Source of the DNA: Streptomyces cacaoi
GTDB lineage: Bacteria; Actinomycetota; Actinomycetes; Streptomycetales; Streptomycetaceae
DNA: 64,000 nt
Assembly (NCBI RefSeq): GCF_006539165.1
Contig: NZ_BJMM01000007.1
Span: forward strand, 1 to 64,000
Direction: 5' to 3'
The notes under the pieces are model-generated. The model saw only the letters and a program-made list of their open reading frames with translations. It did not search any database and had not been told where the DNA came from. Each line of letters starts with the position of its first letter. Within the stretch, counting starts at the first letter, position 1. Below are positions 41,056-52,057 of this stretch, in pieces. Both the position numbers and the translations under genes were made by a program.

Positions 41056-42018
41056 CTACCGCGCACCGAGTGCCGTGTGGATCGCGATCCCGTCGAGGAT
41101 GTCGTGTTCGCTGACGACGACCTCCTCCGCTCCCGTGCGTTCCATGATCGCGAGGAGGACCAGGGCGCCGGCGTTGATGACGTCGACGCGGCCCGGGTGC
41201 ATGACGGGGATCGCGGCGCGTTCGTCGTGTGTGGCGGTCAGGAGGCGGTGGGTGATGTCGCGGACCTGGGTGAGGCTCACGCGGGCGTGGTGGATGCGTG
41301 CCGGGTCGTAGGCGTCCAGGCCGAGGGCGATGCCGCCGAGGGTGGTGACGGTCCCGGCGAGGCCGACGAGGGTGCGGGCCCGGCGCAGCGGGACGGTGCG
41401 CTCGACCTCGTCCAGTGCCGCGGCCACATCCGCGCGGACGGCCTCGATCAGGGCGGGCGCGGGGGTCGGTACGAGGGCGCCGTCCTGGGTGAGGTGACGT
41501 TCCGTGAGGCGGACGCAGCCGATGTCGACGCTGCGGGCGGCCTCGACCTCTTCGCTGCCGAGGACGAACTCCGTGGAGCCGCCGCCGATGTCGACGACGA
41601 GGTACGGCGGGTCGAAGGTGCCGGGGGCCAGCTCCTCGGTGGCGCCGGTGAAGGAGAACGCGGCCTCCTGGTCGCCGGTGATGACCTCGGGGTCGACGCC
41701 GAGGATGTTGCGGATGCCGTGGACGAAGTCCTCCCGGTTCTCCGCGTCGCGTGAGGCGGAGGTCGCCACGAAGCGCACATGGTCGGAGCGGATGCCGTGT
41801 TCGGCTATGGCGGCGGCGTAGCGGCGGCACGCGCCGAAGGTGCGTTCCAGGGCCTCGGGGGCCAGCCGGCCGGTGCGGTCCACGCCCTGGCCGAGGCGGA
41901 CGATCTCCATCCGGCGGTCCAGCTCGTGGAAGTCGCCGGTGTCCGGGTCGAGTTCCGCCAGCAGCAGGCGGATCGAGTTGGTGCCGCAGTCGATCGCGGC
42001 CACCCGCTGCGCCGTCAT
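41056..42018 (-). CDS. ppx: Ppx/GppA-family exopolyphosphatase
   Basis: A 320-residue phosphatase of the ASKHA fold acting on polyphosphate or pppGpp. The phosphate-1 loop is AIDCGTNSIRLLL, the phosphate-2 loop is LVVDIGGGSTEFVLG, the catalytic Glu lies in GDQEAAFSFTGA, and LVGLAGTVTTLGG is the adenosine-like loop. The start overlaps the stop of the DUF501 gene (ATGA). It is the last gene of the minus-strand block eno - ftsB - DUF501 - ppx, the same order as in mycobacteria. Confidence 0.93.
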   Translation of the reverse strand: MTAQRVAAIDCGTNSIRLLLAELDPDTGDFHELDRRMEIVRLGQGVDRTGRLAPEALERTFGACRRYAAAIAEHGIRSDHVRFVATSASRDAENREDFVHGIRNILGVDPEVITGDQEAAFSFTGATEELAPGTFDPPYLVVDIGGGSTEFVLGSEEVEAARSVDIGCVRLTERHLTQDGALVPTPAPALIEAVRADVAAALDEVERTVPLRRARTLVGLAGTVTTLGGIALGLDAYDPARIHHARVSLTQVRDITHRLLTATHDERAAIPVMHPGRVDVINAGALVLLAIMERTGAEEVVVSEHDILDGIAIHTALGAR

Positions 42019-42692
42019 GCGCGTTCTCCGTCCGTGTCGCCGTTCACGTCACCGTCCGTGGCGCCGTCCGTGGCACCGCCCCTGCCGCCGTCGGTCCGGG
42101 TGCCGTCCCCGGCGGCTGCGTGCTCAGGGGAGTCCGTGCCGCCGTCGGCCGTGGCCGGGGCGGGGGCCTCGCCCGGCGCCGGTACCTGGACGCAGCGGCC
42201 CTTGCGCCACCACTCGGGGAGCATCGCCAGCGCCTCGTCGCCCAGCGGGTTGACGCCGGGGCCGGCCACCAGGGAGTGGGCGACGAGGACGTGCAGGCAC
42301 TTGACGCGGTCCGGCATGCCGCCGGCGCTGGGGAAGCCAGCGAGGACCTCGATGGCGTCGCGGCGGGCCAGGTAGTCCTCGTGGGCGGCCCGGTAGGCGG
42401 CGGCCAGCTCCTCGTCCTCCTGGAGGCGGGCCGTCATCTCCTTCATGACGCCGTTGGCCTCCAGGGTGCCGATCGCCGAGGCGGCGCGGGGGCACGTGAG
42501 GTAGTAGGTCGTCGGGAAGGGCGTGCCGTCCTCCAGCCGCGGTGCGGTCTCCACCACGTCCGGCAGTCCGCAGGGGCAGCGGTGGGCGATGGCGCGCAGG
42601 CCGCGCGGGGGGCGTCCCAGCTGCCGGCGGAACGCCTCGATGTCCTCCTGGACGGGCTCGGTCGGCTCGGTCCTGGGCGGTGGGGTGTCCAT
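42015..42692 (-). CDS. DUF501 protein
   Basis: A 225-residue protein of unknown function. The conserved core (~residues 18-170) carries RCPCGLPDVVETAPRL, TTYYLTCPRAASAIGTLE and CLHVLVAHSLVAGPGVNPLGDEAL, with three cysteines that might bind metal. The last ~50 residues are a Gly/Asp/Thr-rich tail with ATDGATDGDVNGDTDG repeats. It is translationally coupled to ppx by a 4-base overlap. Confidence 0.92.
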   Translation of the reverse strand: MDTPPPRTEPTEPVQEDIEAFRRQLGRPPRGLRAIAHRCPCGLPDVVETAPRLEDGTPFPTTYYLTCPRAASAIGTLEANGVMKEMTARLQEDEELAAAYRAAHEDYLARRDAIEVLAGFPSAGGMPDRVKCLHVLVAHSLVAGPGVNPLGDEALAMLPEWWRKGRCVQVPAPGEAPAPATADGGTDSPEHAAAGDGTRTDGGRGGATDGATDGDVNGDTDGERA

Positions 42693-42788
42693 GAGGGGAA
42701 GTTTCGTCGCTTCTGTTGTCAGGGGTGGGTGTGCGGTGCGCGGTGCGGCCGGTGTACTGCGGTGTGCGGTCCTGCGCGGCTCGGGGTG

Positions 42789-43340
42789 TCAGCGGGCCGC
42801 TGTGGACGGGCGGTGGCCGTCCGCGCCGATGTTCGCGTCGGCGCGGCCGGAGACGTCCGCGGCGTCGGCTGCGTCGGCTGCGTCGGCTGCGTCCACGGCG
42901 TCCCACATGTTCTCGTACCACGCCCGGTTCGCGGGGCCGCGGTCACGGCGCGGGCCGGTGTCGGCGGTGCCGTCCGGCAGGATGTAGCCGCGCTCGTCGG
43001 GGCGTACGAAGTGCAGGTGCCTGCGCGCCTGTTGCTCGACGAACGCCGGGTCGCGCCAGCGGGCACGCAGCTCCTTGAGCTTGTCCACCTCGTCGCGGGT
43101 GCGCTCCGCCTGCCGCTTCTGGTCGGCGATCTCCGAGCGCTGGGTGACGTACTGCCGCGTCGGATACGCCAGCGCCACGACGAGGGAGCACAGGACGAGG
43201 GCGAGCAGCGCGGCGCGGCCGGTGAGCCGGCCCTTGCGCGGGGTGCGCACCCGTCTGCTCTGTGCGCGGTAGACCCGCGCCGCGGCCTGGGCACCGAGCG
43301 TGCGCAGTCGTGTCGCCGTGGAGAACCGGTCCGCTCCCAT
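42789..43340 (-). CDS. FtsB/DivIC septum protein
   Basis: A 183-residue bitopic division protein. A basic cytosolic lead of ~45 residues is followed by one membrane helix (AALLALVLCSLVVALAY) and a coiled coil (SEIADQKRQAERTRDEVDKLKELRA, in two halves). The typical RWRDPAFVEQQARRHLHFVRPDERGYI segment closes the domain. It partners FtsL and FtsQ at the septum. The C-terminal tail has an Ala-Ala-Asp repeat coded by a 9-base DNA repeat. Confidence 0.92.
   Translation of the reverse strand: MGADRFSTATRLRTLGAQAAARVYRAQSRRVRTPRKGRLTGRAALLALVLCSLVVALAYPTRQYVTQRSEIADQKRQAERTRDEVDKLKELRARWRDPAFVEQQARRHLHFVRPDERGYILPDGTADTGPRRDRGPANRAWYENMWDAVDAADAADAADAADVSGRADANIGADGHRPSTAAR
42862..42897. repeat. 9-base tandem repeat inside ftsB
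   Basis: GCGTCGGCT occurs three times exactly, plus one variant copy (GCGTCCACG), in the 3' part of ftsB. It encodes the AADAADAAD tail. Copy-number change would keep the frame. Confidence 0.75.
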
Positions 43341-43493
43341 TCCTCTCCCCTGCCGGGTGAGCCAGTCGGTCTGGTGTCGGTGTGCCGAACCGCACGAGGT
43401 GAACGTGCTGGGCGGTGTGACGCGTGGACGCTGCCGGACCGGGCGGCCGGCGCGCGGGCGGGGGTGCCGCCGCGCGCCGGCCGGTGCCAGGTG

Positions 43494-45098
<1,605 letters not shown>

Positions 45099-45265
45099 CG
45101 CTGGACACGGTTCCGGCCGCGGGGAGTGTTCGGAAGCGGTGCCGGGTCCGCCGGAACAGGGTGCGGGCTTCCGGCCGGGCCGGGGGCGAGGGCTCGGTCC
45201 GCCTCGGTCCGCCTCGGCCCTTCTCGGTCGGGGGTGCCGCCGCCCGCGCGCCCGTCCGGAATGCG

Positions 45266-45299
45266 AAGGCTCTCCCGGTCCGCACACCGGGAGAGCCTT
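45266..45299 (-). terminator. Hairpin terminator of the rpf gene
   Basis: AAGGCTCTCCCGGT pairs perfectly with ACCGGGAGAGCCTT (14 bases, 6-base loop), 47 bases beyond the rpf stop on the minus strand. Confidence 0.8.
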
Positions 45300-45346
45300 G
45301 TCACAGCGGCGGGCGGTGCCGCGCCGCAGATCGTTGCCGAGCCGTG

Positions 45347-46348
45347 TCAGTAGCGCAGTTCCTGGCCCGGGAGGATGAGGTCGGGGTCGTCGCCGATGAC
45401 GTCCTTGTTGCGCTCGTAGAGGGACGGCCAGCCGCCGTGGAGGTGCTGCCGCTCGGCGATCTCGGAGAGCGAGTCGCCGGAGCGGACGCGGTGCTTGCCG
45501 AGGCCCTCGCGCCCGTCGTCGCGGGAGGGGTGTCCCGCGTCCTCGCGCTCGTCCGGGCTGCCGCGGTGCTTGCCGGAGCCCTCGCCCCGGCCGTGACCGG
45601 TACCGCCGTCGCCGTCGCCCCGCCCGTCGTGGGACGAGCCCGTGCCGCTGCCGTACCCCGGTTCGCCGGAGTTGCCGGAACCATCGGATCCGTCGGAGTT
45701 GCCGGAGTCGTCCGGCGCGGGGGTGGGGTCGGACGGGTGCGAGCCGTGGTCCTCGTCGGGCGTGGACGGGCCGGACGCGTCGTCGGACGGCGTCCGGGAG
45801 GAGTCGTCGGACGGGGAGGTCGGGGACGGATCGGCGATGTTGCCGGTGCCGCCGGACCCGCTGCCCGTGTCGTCAGCGCCGTCGGTGCCGTCGGTGCCGT
45901 CGGACGGCGAGGGTGTCGGGTCGTCCTCGGTGGGGCCGGGCAGGGCGCCCGGGTCGACGCCGGGGTCCTCGGCCGAGTCCGTCAGCCCCGCGGAGGCCGC
46001 GCAGCGCGGGAACGCCTCGGGGCCCTTCTCCGCCAGGACCTTCTCGCCGACGGCTATCTGCTGGCTGCGGCTGGCGAGGTCCGGACGCTCGGCGTAGGCG
46101 GTGCCGCCGTACTGCTCCCACATCTCCAGCGTCAACTGGAGCCCGCCGTAGTACCCGTTGGACTCGTTGGCGCTCCACACCCCGCCGCTCTCGCACTCCG
46201 CGACGCGGTCCCAGGTGCCGGCGTCGGCGGCCTGCGCGCCGGTGGCACCGAGCAGCGGGATGGCGATTCCGGCGCCGGTCACCCCCGCGGCGACGAACAG
46301 AGCGGGGGCCTGGCGAGGGCGGCGGTGCCGACCGTTCCCGGAACGCAT
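45347..46348 (-). CDS. rpfA: Resuscitation-promoting factor with LysM domain
   Basis: A 333-residue secreted muralytic enzyme. A signal peptide (~residues 1-40, ending GAQA) is followed by an Rpf domain (TWDRVAECESGGVWSANESN, catalytic Glu in AECESGG; then GYYGGLQLTLEMWEQYGG and the disulphide Cys in FPRCAAS). A long Asp/Ser/Gly/Pro linker of ~150 residues leads to a C-terminal LysM (HRVRSGDSLSEIAERQ ... DLILPGQELRY). Such enzymes cleave peptidoglycan during spore germination. The linker is longer than I recall for rpfA. GAGAGG precedes the ATG. Confidence 0.92.
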   Translation of the reverse strand: MRSGNGRHRRPRQAPALFVAAGVTGAGIAIPLLGATGAQAADAGTWDRVAECESGGVWSANESNGYYGGLQLTLEMWEQYGGTAYAERPDLASRSQQIAVGEKVLAEKGPEAFPRCAASAGLTDSAEDPGVDPGALPGPTEDDPTPSPSDGTDGTDGADDTGSGSGGTGNIADPSPTSPSDDSSRTPSDDASGPSTPDEDHGSHPSDPTPAPDDSGNSDGSDGSGNSGEPGYGSGTGSSHDGRGDGDGGTGHGRGEGSGKHRGSPDEREDAGHPSRDDGREGLGKHRVRSGDSLSEIAERQHLHGGWPSLYERNKDVIGDDPDLILPGQELRY

Positions 46349-46566
46349 GCTGGACCTCTCGTAGGGGGCAGAAGCTGGCGATCGAAAGTAGCCGCGAACC
46401 CCCGGCATCACAAGTCGGTGTCGCCGACATCACGTGCCGGTCACGCACCTGACTCCACGTCAGTCCGGACCGCCCCTGAGCTGCCCTTCGTTGATTCAGC
46501 GCCAGGGGGCGTCGCGGTGTTACTCCCGCGCCGGTGCGGGGCCGCCCGGCCGCCATGTCGCCTTTC

Positions 46567-48069
46567 TCACACGGAAGTTGAGCCCCCGTGCGGGGTGAAG
46601 GCCACCGGGAGGGTGCGCAGGCCGCGCATGATGAGGCCGCCGCGCCAGCGCAGCTCGTCCGGGTCGGCGTCCAGCCGCAGGTCGGGCAGCCGGCCGAAGA
46701 GCGCGGCGAACGCGGTACGGCCCTCCAGCCGGGCCAAGGGCGCGCCGAGGCAGTAGTGGATGCCGTGCCCGTACCCCAGGTGCTGGTTGTCGGTGCGGGT
46801 GAGGTCCAGGACGTCCGGTTCGGGGAACTTCGCCGGGTCGCGGTCGGCCGCCGCCAGGACGACCAGCACCGGGTCGCCCGCCGCTATGCGCTGTCCGCCC
46901 AGCGTCAGCGGCTCGGTCGCGAAGCGCCAGGTGGCCAGCTCCACCGGGCCGTCGTAGCGCAGCAGTTCCTCGACGGCCGTCTCCAGGAACGCGTCGGTGC
47001 GCCCGTCGGTCCCGGCGGTCCCGGCGTTCCCGGTGACGGCCTGCTGGAGGCGGGCGCGCTGGGCGGGGTGGCGCAGCAGGGCGTAGGTGCCGTTGCCGAT
47101 GAGGTTGACGGTCGTCTCGAAGCCGGCGAACAGCAGGATGAACGCCATGGCGGCGGCCTCCTCGCCGGTCAGGTGCTCGCCGTGGTCCGAGGCGCGGATG
47201 AGGCCGGAGATCAGGTCGTCGCCGGGGGCGCCGTCCGCCAGCCCGGCACGCTTGCTCTCGATCAGCTCCGAGAGATAGCCGCGCATCCGCTTGACCGCCC
47301 GGCCCACACCGCCGCGCGGGCTGCCCGGCTGGTGGATCATCATGCCCGCCCAGGACCGGAAGTCCTCCTGGTCCCGGGAGGGGACGCCGAGCATGTCGCA
47401 GATCGCGTAGATCGGCAGCGGGAACGCGAACTCGTGGATCAGATCGGCCGTGCCGCGGGCGGCGAACCCGTCGATGAGGCCGTCCGCCAACTCCCGCACC
47501 CGCGGGGCGAAGGCGGCCACCCGGCGCGGGGTGAACGCCTTGGAGACCAGCCGGCGCAGCCGGGTGTGGTCCGGCGGGTCGATGTTCAGCAGGTGCGTCA
47601 TCAGGTTCGCGCTGCGCTCGCCCGGGATACCGACCTTGCCCTTGCCGTGTGCGCCCTGCTCGCGGTGGTGGTGCGGGCTCTTGCTCAGCCGCGCGTCGGC
47701 CAGCGCCTGGCGCGCGTCCGGGTACCGGGTGACCAGCCACGCCTCCACACCGCTCGGCAGCGTCGTCCGGTGCACCGGCGCGTGCTCGCGCAGCCACGCG
47801 TACGCGGGGTACGGGTCGGCGGCGAAGCGCGGGTCGAAGAGGGCCGGGGGCCGCTGGCGCGCGGCGCCGTGCGCGGGGCAGCCGGCGGCCGCTGGGGGCG
47901 TCCGCGCGTTCTCGGGAGCCGGGGCGTTCCCGGGGGTGTCCGCGGGGGCCGGAGTGTCCGCTGAGGTCGCGGCGTCCGCGGGGGCCGGGGCATCCGCAGG
48001 GGTCGGGGTGTCCGCGGGGGCCGGGGCATCCGCAGAGGTCGGGGTGTTCGCAGGGGTCGGGTCGTGCAC
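46567..48069 (-). CDS. Cytochrome P450 with repeat-rich N-terminus
   Basis: A 500-residue P450. The catalytic core (~residues 75-495) has FILLFAGFETTVNLIGN (I helix), AVEELLRYDGPVE (ExxR) and LGYGHGIHYCLGAPLARLEG (haem Cys), with a CYP107-like feel. The first ~65 residues are PADTPTPADAPAPAD-type repeats absent from normal P450s. GTG 48069 is 1 base after the YhhN stop, so the two form an operon. No ferredoxin is adjacent. A start after the repeats near CPAHGAARQRPP would give a standard length. Confidence 0.9.
   Translation of the reverse strand: MHDPTPANTPTSADAPAPADTPTPADAPAPADAATSADTPAPADTPGNAPAPENARTPPAAAGCPAHGAARQRPPALFDPRFAADPYPAYAWLREHAPVHRTTLPSGVEAWLVTRYPDARQALADARLSKSPHHHREQGAHGKGKVGIPGERSANLMTHLLNIDPPDHTRLRRLVSKAFTPRRVAAFAPRVRELADGLIDGFAARGTADLIHEFAFPLPIYAICDMLGVPSRDQEDFRSWAGMMIHQPGSPRGGVGRAVKRMRGYLSELIESKRAGLADGAPGDDLISGLIRASDHGEHLTGEEAAAMAFILLFAGFETTVNLIGNGTYALLRHPAQRARLQQAVTGNAGTAGTDGRTDAFLETAVEELLRYDGPVELATWRFATEPLTLGGQRIAAGDPVLVVLAAADRDPAKFPEPDVLDLTRTDNQHLGYGHGIHYCLGAPLARLEGRTAFAALFGRLPDLRLDADPDELRWRGGLIMRGLRTLPVAFTPHGGSTSV
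47936..48062. repeat. 18-base-periodic repeat coding the P450 N-terminus
   Basis: Units near GTCCGCGGGGGCCGGGGC recur with an 18-base or 36-base period and small changes. They encode PADAPA/PADTPT hexads at the start of the P450. The number of units is likely to vary between strains. Confidence 0.65.
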
Positions 48070-48070
48070 C

Positions 48071-48781
48071 CTACGACGGTATGCGCTCCAGCCAGCCGGC
48101 CGTGATGAGGTACTGGCCCAGCAGATAGCCCGCCATGATCAGCACTTCCTGGCCGGGGAGTTCGCGGCCCCCGGCCTGGAGCCCGATCAGCAGATCGGAG
48201 ACGGTGAACGCCACCGCGCCCGCCGCCACCTTGCCGCCGACGCCGAGCGCCGCGGCGCCCATCGCCGCCAGCGCGAGGCTGTAGCCGGCCACCGGCAGCC
48301 GCAGCCGCCGCTCCAGCGCGGGCGCGAGCACGGCGTTGGCCGCCGCCCAGCCGCCGAGGACGGCCGCCGCACGGCGCGGGCGGGCGCGCAGCCCGGCGAC
48401 GGCGCCGAGCCGGCCGGCCATCCCCGCGGTGTAGGCGAGCTGCGTGCCGAGGAAGGCGGCCATGCCGGTCAGGAAGGCGGGCTCGCGCCGTCCGCGGTCG
48501 TCGCACAGCAGCGCGGTGTCACCGGCCGTGGCGCACGCGAGGCCGATCAGCAGGGCCTTGGGGACGGGCTGCGCCGCCTCGGTGCGGCCCCGGACGACGT
48601 GCGCCGCCAGGGCCGGCATGAGCAGCGGCTTCGCGGCGCGGCTCCAGCCGCGGGGCGCCTTCGCCGTCGCGTACAGGTCCACCGCGGCGAGCGCGCCGAA
48701 GCCGACGAGCGCGCTCCGCCCGCCGCCCGGCCGTGCCGCCCTCGCCGCCGCCTCGCGCAGTCGCCGCCCCGTGATCGTCAT
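48071..48781 (-). CDS. YhhN/TMEM86-family membrane protein
   Basis: A 236-residue protein with seven or eight membrane helices. KPLLMPALAAHVV near residue 50 and CATAGDTALLC near residue 82 are the conserved Lys-Pro and Asp motifs of the YhhN family, which includes lysoplasmalogenase of animals. In bacteria the substrate is unproven. It precedes the P450 by 1 base, so a lipid-linked reaction is possible for the pair (inference). The ribosome site is weak. Confidence 0.85.
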   Translation of the reverse strand: MTITGRRLREAAARAARPGGGRSALVGFGALAAVDLYATAKAPRGWSRAAKPLLMPALAAHVVRGRTEAAQPVPKALLIGLACATAGDTALLCDDRGRREPAFLTGMAAFLGTQLAYTAGMAGRLGAVAGLRARPRRAAAVLGGWAAANAVLAPALERRLRLPVAGYSLALAAMGAAALGVGGKVAAGAVAFTVSDLLIGLQAGGRELPGQEVLIMAGYLLGQYLITAGWLERIPS

Positions 48782-48917
48782 ACCGGGAGTGTTACCGAGG
48801 GGTAAGGGGCGGTCAAGGGGGCCGCTGCCACGGCCCGCCCCGCCGCCCCTCGCCCACGCGTCGGGCCGCGGGCCCCACATCTGCCGGGCCGTCGGCCTCA
48901 GTTCGCGACCGTGGGTT

Positions 48918-49895
48918 TCACTTCAGACCGTCGGCGACGACGGAGGCGGCCTCGGCCACCAGCTCGTCGTGCGGCTCGGCGTCCTGGGTGTCGCCGTGGC
49001 TCATCACCGAGACGACGATCGGCGCGCGGCCGGGCGGGCGGACGACGGCGATGTCGTTCCGGGTGCCGTACTTGACCTGGCCGCTCTTGTCCTCCACCTT
49101 CCAGTCCTTCGGCACACCGGCCCGGATCAGCGCGTCGCCGGTGGCGTTCCCGCTCATCCAGTCGTTCAGCTGCTCGCGGTCGTTGGGCGCGAGGGCGGCC
49201 TTCTCGCCGTCCTCGACGGCGAAGGCGCGCAGGTCCTCGGCGAACGCGCGCGGCGTGCTGGTGTCCCGGGGGTCGCCGGGGACGGCCGAGCCCAGCTCCT
49301 GCTCGTAGCGGTCCATGCTCGTGGTGTGGTCGCCGAGCTGCTTGAGGACCGCGTTGAGCCCCTTCGGGCCGCCGAGCTGGTCGAAGAGCAGGTTGGCCGC
49401 GGTGTTGTCGCTGTAGCGCACGACGGCGTCGCACAGCTCGCGCAGGGACATGCCGTCCGCGACGTGCTTCTCGGTCACCGGTGAGTTGGGCAGGATCGCG
49501 TCCTGCCCGTAGTGGACCACCTTGTCCATGCCGTCGGCCTCGGCGCCCCCGCCGGACTTCGCGCCCGTCTCGGAGAACTTGCGCAGGATCGCGCCCGCCT
49601 GGAGGGCCTTGAAGGTCGAGCCGTAGGCGAAGCGCTCGTCGGCCCGGTGGGTGATCTCCTGGCCGTCGGCGGTGTCGATGGCGTAGACGCCCAGGGTGGC
49701 GTCGAACTTCTTCTCCAGCGCCCGGAACTCCTTCTCGTGGGCGTCCGCCGAGCCGTGTGCGCTCGTCCGCACCGCCGAGGCCGGGCTGCTGCCCGCGCTC
49801 TCGGAGCCCGACGCCTGACCGCAGGCCACCAGCGGAACGAGGGCGAGCGGCGCGACCGCGCCGAGGAGAAGACGACGGGTGGGACGGATACGCAT
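48918..49895 (-). CDS. blaL: Class A beta-lactamase lipoprotein
   Basis: A 325-residue serine beta-lactamase. The signal ends in lipobox LVAC (Cys25), so the enzyme is probably membrane-tethered, with a Ser/Ala-rich spacer. The catalytic motifs are all present: Ser-Thr-Phe-Lys in [13 protein letters not shown] in RYSDNTAAN, the omega-loop Glu in [17 protein letters not shown] and KSG in [11 protein letters not shown]. It is divergent from a LysR gene followed by a serine-active-site gene, the order known for blaL - blaA - blaB of Streptomyces cacaoi. Confidence 0.94.
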   Translation of the reverse strand: MRIRPTRRLLLGAVAPLALVPLVACGQASGSESAGSSPASAVRTSAHGSADAHEKEFRALEKKFDATLGVYAIDTADGQEITHRADERFAYGSTFKALQAGAILRKFSETGAKSGGGAEADGMDKVVHYGQDAILPNSPVTEKHVADGMSLRELCDAVVRYSDNTAANLLFDQLGGPKGLNAVLKQLGDHTTSMDRYEQELGSAVPGDPRDTSTPRAFAEDLRAFAVEDGEKAALAPNDREQLNDWMSGNATGDALIRAGVPKDWKVEDKSGQVKYGTRNDIAVVRPPGRAPIVVSVMSHGDTQDAEPHDELVAEAASVVADGLK

Positions 49896-50091
49896 GTCCG
49901 GACCTCCTGTGCCGTGCCGTACGCCGGGGCGCACGGGAAGACGGAACGGCCGGGCACGCGGGCGGCCCGGCCGTGAGCTGCGAGAACACTCTCGTCCCGG
50001 TGCGGACATACGGTCGAAGACCCGAGTGCGCCGGTTCATGCGGAAACGGAATACATGCCTGCTGGGAGCGGCTCCGCTTACAGTCGGGGCC
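49896..50091. promoter_or_regulatory. blaL/blaA divergent promoter region
   Basis: A 196-base region. TACAGT at 50079-50084 is 7 bases before the LysR ATG (leaderless type). TTC-N11-GAA at 50035-50051, with CATG on both sides (50037-50040 and 50054-50057), is a candidate LysR box near the middle. In S. cacaoi the LysR protein BlaA binds T-N11-A boxes in the matching gap. Confidence 0.5.
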
Positions 50092-51072
50092 ATGGACGTG
50101 GTCAATGCCTGCCGCGCGTTCGTCAAGGTGAGCGAGCGGGGCAGCTTCACGGTGGGTGCGGCGGCGGCGCAGATGTCGCAGTCGGTCGCGAGCCGGCGGG
50201 TGGCGGCGCTGGAGAAGCACTTCGGCGAGCGGCTGTTCGACAGGGCGTCCCGGCGGCCCTCCCTCACCCCCTTCGGCCGGGACATGCTCCCGGCCGCCCG
50301 CCGGCTGGTACGCGTCGCCGACGTACTGGAGGACGAGGCCCGGGCGGCCCGCAGCCGGCCCATGCGGCTCGCGGTGCCCGCCAGCTGCACGACCGCCGAA
50401 CTCGCGCGCCTGGTCGCCGACTCCCGCGAACGCGACATCCGGCTCGACGTGCGGACCGCCGGCCCGGAACAGCGCGCCGAACTCGTCCGCACCCAGGAGG
50501 TGCGGGCCGGCCTGCTCGCCGTACCGCCCGACCAGGCGCTCTGGGCCGTCCCCCTCGGGCTCGCCGGGGCGGACGAGCCGCAGACCCGGCGTGTGTTCGT
50601 GGAGTCGCTGCGCCTGCGCCGCGGCGAGCCCGGCCCCGCCCGCTGCATCCGGGTCCAGCCGGAGGACGATGTTCCGCACATCCAGGGCCGGCTGGCGCGG
50701 CTGCGCGACGCCGTCGGGCTGCGCCCCGCCCAGCTGTCCGTCGCACCGGACCTGACCTCCGCCACGGCCGACGTGCTCTCCTCCGACGACCTCCTGCTGT
50801 GCTCCCCCGCGCAGGCCGCCGAACTGGGCCTGTACTGGCGGCCCGTCGGCGAACTCCGGCTCGCCCGCGGCTACGTCCTGGACGCCGCGGTCGAGGCCGA
50901 CGCCGAACGTCTGCGCGGGCGGCTGGCGCCGTACCTCGCGCGGGCCCTCGGCGCCACGGCCGACCACGGGCCCGATCCCGCGACCGGAGCCGGGCCCGGG
51001 GCCGACGCCGGGACCGAGCCCGGCGCCCGTGCCGAGCCCGGCGCCCCGGAAGAGGGGGCGCAGGCGTGCTGA
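50092..51072 (+). CDS. blaA: LysR-type regulator of the beta-lactamase (BlaA-like)
   Basis: A 326-residue LysR activator. The N-terminal HTH is [21 protein letters not shown] followed by [21 protein letters not shown]. The effector domain (~95-295) is followed by a Gly/Ala/Pro/Glu-rich tail (residues ~300-326). The ATG is 7 bases after a -10 box with no ribosome site. Its stop overlaps the next gene by 7 bases. Expected to activate blaL in response to beta-lactams (family precedent from S. cacaoi). Confidence 0.9.
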   Translation: MDVVNACRAFVKVSERGSFTVGAAAAQMSQSVASRRVAALEKHFGERLFDRASRRPSLTPFGRDMLPAARRLVRVADVLEDEARAARSRPMRLAVPASCTTAELARLVADSRERDIRLDVRTAGPEQRAELVRTQEVRAGLLAVPPDQALWAVPLGLAGADEPQTRRVFVESLRLRRGEPGPARCIRVQPEDDVPHIQGRLARLRDAVGLRPAQLSVAPDLTSATADVLSSDDLLLCSPAQAAELGLYWRPVGELRLARGYVLDAAVEADAERLRGRLAPYLARALGATADHGPDPATGAGPGADAGTEPGARAEPGAPEEGAQAC

Positions 51073-52004
51073 ACTCCGAGAGTCTGCTGCGCGAACTGCG
51101 CGACGCGCTGCACGAGGGCGGTCTGACCGGCTCGTTCCTCGTCCGCGACCTGTACACCGGCGAGGAACTCGGCATCGACCCGGACACCGAACTGCCCACC
51201 GCCTCCCTGGTCAAGCTGCCCCTCGCCCTCGCCACGCTGGAACGCATCCGGCTCGGGGAGGTCGACGGCGCCCAGCAGATCGAGGTCGCGCCCGGCCGGA
51301 TCACCACCCCCGGCCCGACGGGCCTCAGCCGCTTCCGGCACCCGGCCCGCGTCGCCGTCGACGACCTGCTGTACCTGAGCACCTCGGTGAGCGACGGCAC
51401 CGCCTCCGACGCGCTCTTCGAGATCACACCGCCCGCCCAGGTCGAACAGATGGTCAGGGAGTGGGGGTTCCGTGATCTGACCGTCCGCCACTCCATGCGG
51501 GAACTGTCCGAGACACCCGCCGAACGGTTCGAGAGCGCCGACGCCCACCTCGCACACGCCCTCGCGATCAGCGCCGGCACCAGCGGACGCGGCCACCGCG
51601 TCCCCCAACTGGACGTCGCGCGCGCCAACACCGGCACCGCGCGCGCCTTCGTCGACCTGCTCGAAGCGCTGTGGGCGCCCGTCCTCACCGGACCCCGGCC
51701 CGGCAGAACGAGCCGCGCCCTCCCGCCGGAACCCGCCGCGCGGCTCCGCGAACTGATGGCCGCCAACCTGCTGCGCCACCGTCTCGCCCCGGACTTCGCC
51801 TCCGACGCCGCGACCTGGTCGTCGAAGACCGGCACCCTGCTCAACCTGCGGCACGAGGTGGGCGTCGTCGAGCACGCGGACGGTCAGGTGTTCGCCGTCG
51901 CCGTGCTCACCGAGTCCCAGGTGCCGGCCGACAGCCAGCCCGGCGCCGAGGCCCTCATGGCCCAGGTGGCCCGCCGCCTCCGCGACCGCCTCCGGGAGTG
52001 GTGA
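51066..52004 (+). CDS. blaB: Serine beta-lactamase-like regulator (BlaB-like)
   Basis: A 312-residue cytosolic protein of the class A beta-lactamase/penicillin-binding fold without a signal peptide. The motifs are Ser-Leu-Val-Lys in LPTASLVKLPLA, Ser-Asp-Gly in STSVSDGTASD in place of SDN, and KTG in SSKTGTLLNL. No export signal and the position after blaA match BlaB, which in S. cacaoi is needed for induction. GTG at 51066 overlaps the LysR stop. Hydrolytic activity may be absent. Confidence 0.88.
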   Translation: MLNSESLLRELRDALHEGGLTGSFLVRDLYTGEELGIDPDTELPTASLVKLPLALATLERIRLGEVDGAQQIEVAPGRITTPGPTGLSRFRHPARVAVDDLLYLSTSVSDGTASDALFEITPPAQVEQMVREWGFRDLTVRHSMRELSETPAERFESADAHLAHALAISAGTSGRGHRVPQLDVARANTGTARAFVDLLEALWAPVLTGPRPGRTSRALPPEPAARLRELMAANLLRHRLAPDFASDAATWSSKTGTLLNLRHEVGVVEHADGQVFAVAVLTESQVPADSQPGAEALMAQVARRLRDRLREW

Positions 52005-52057
52005 CCCGCCAGCCCTGCCGAAGGGGGCCGGTCCTCGGCCCCGGCGTACCGTCCGCC

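Noticed and set aside
46349-46566. c-di-AMP (ydaO-type) riboswitch upstream of rpf
   Set aside because: Expected from knowledge of rpfA in S. coelicolor, but I could not find the conserved core segments in this 218-base leader. A covariance-model search would decide.
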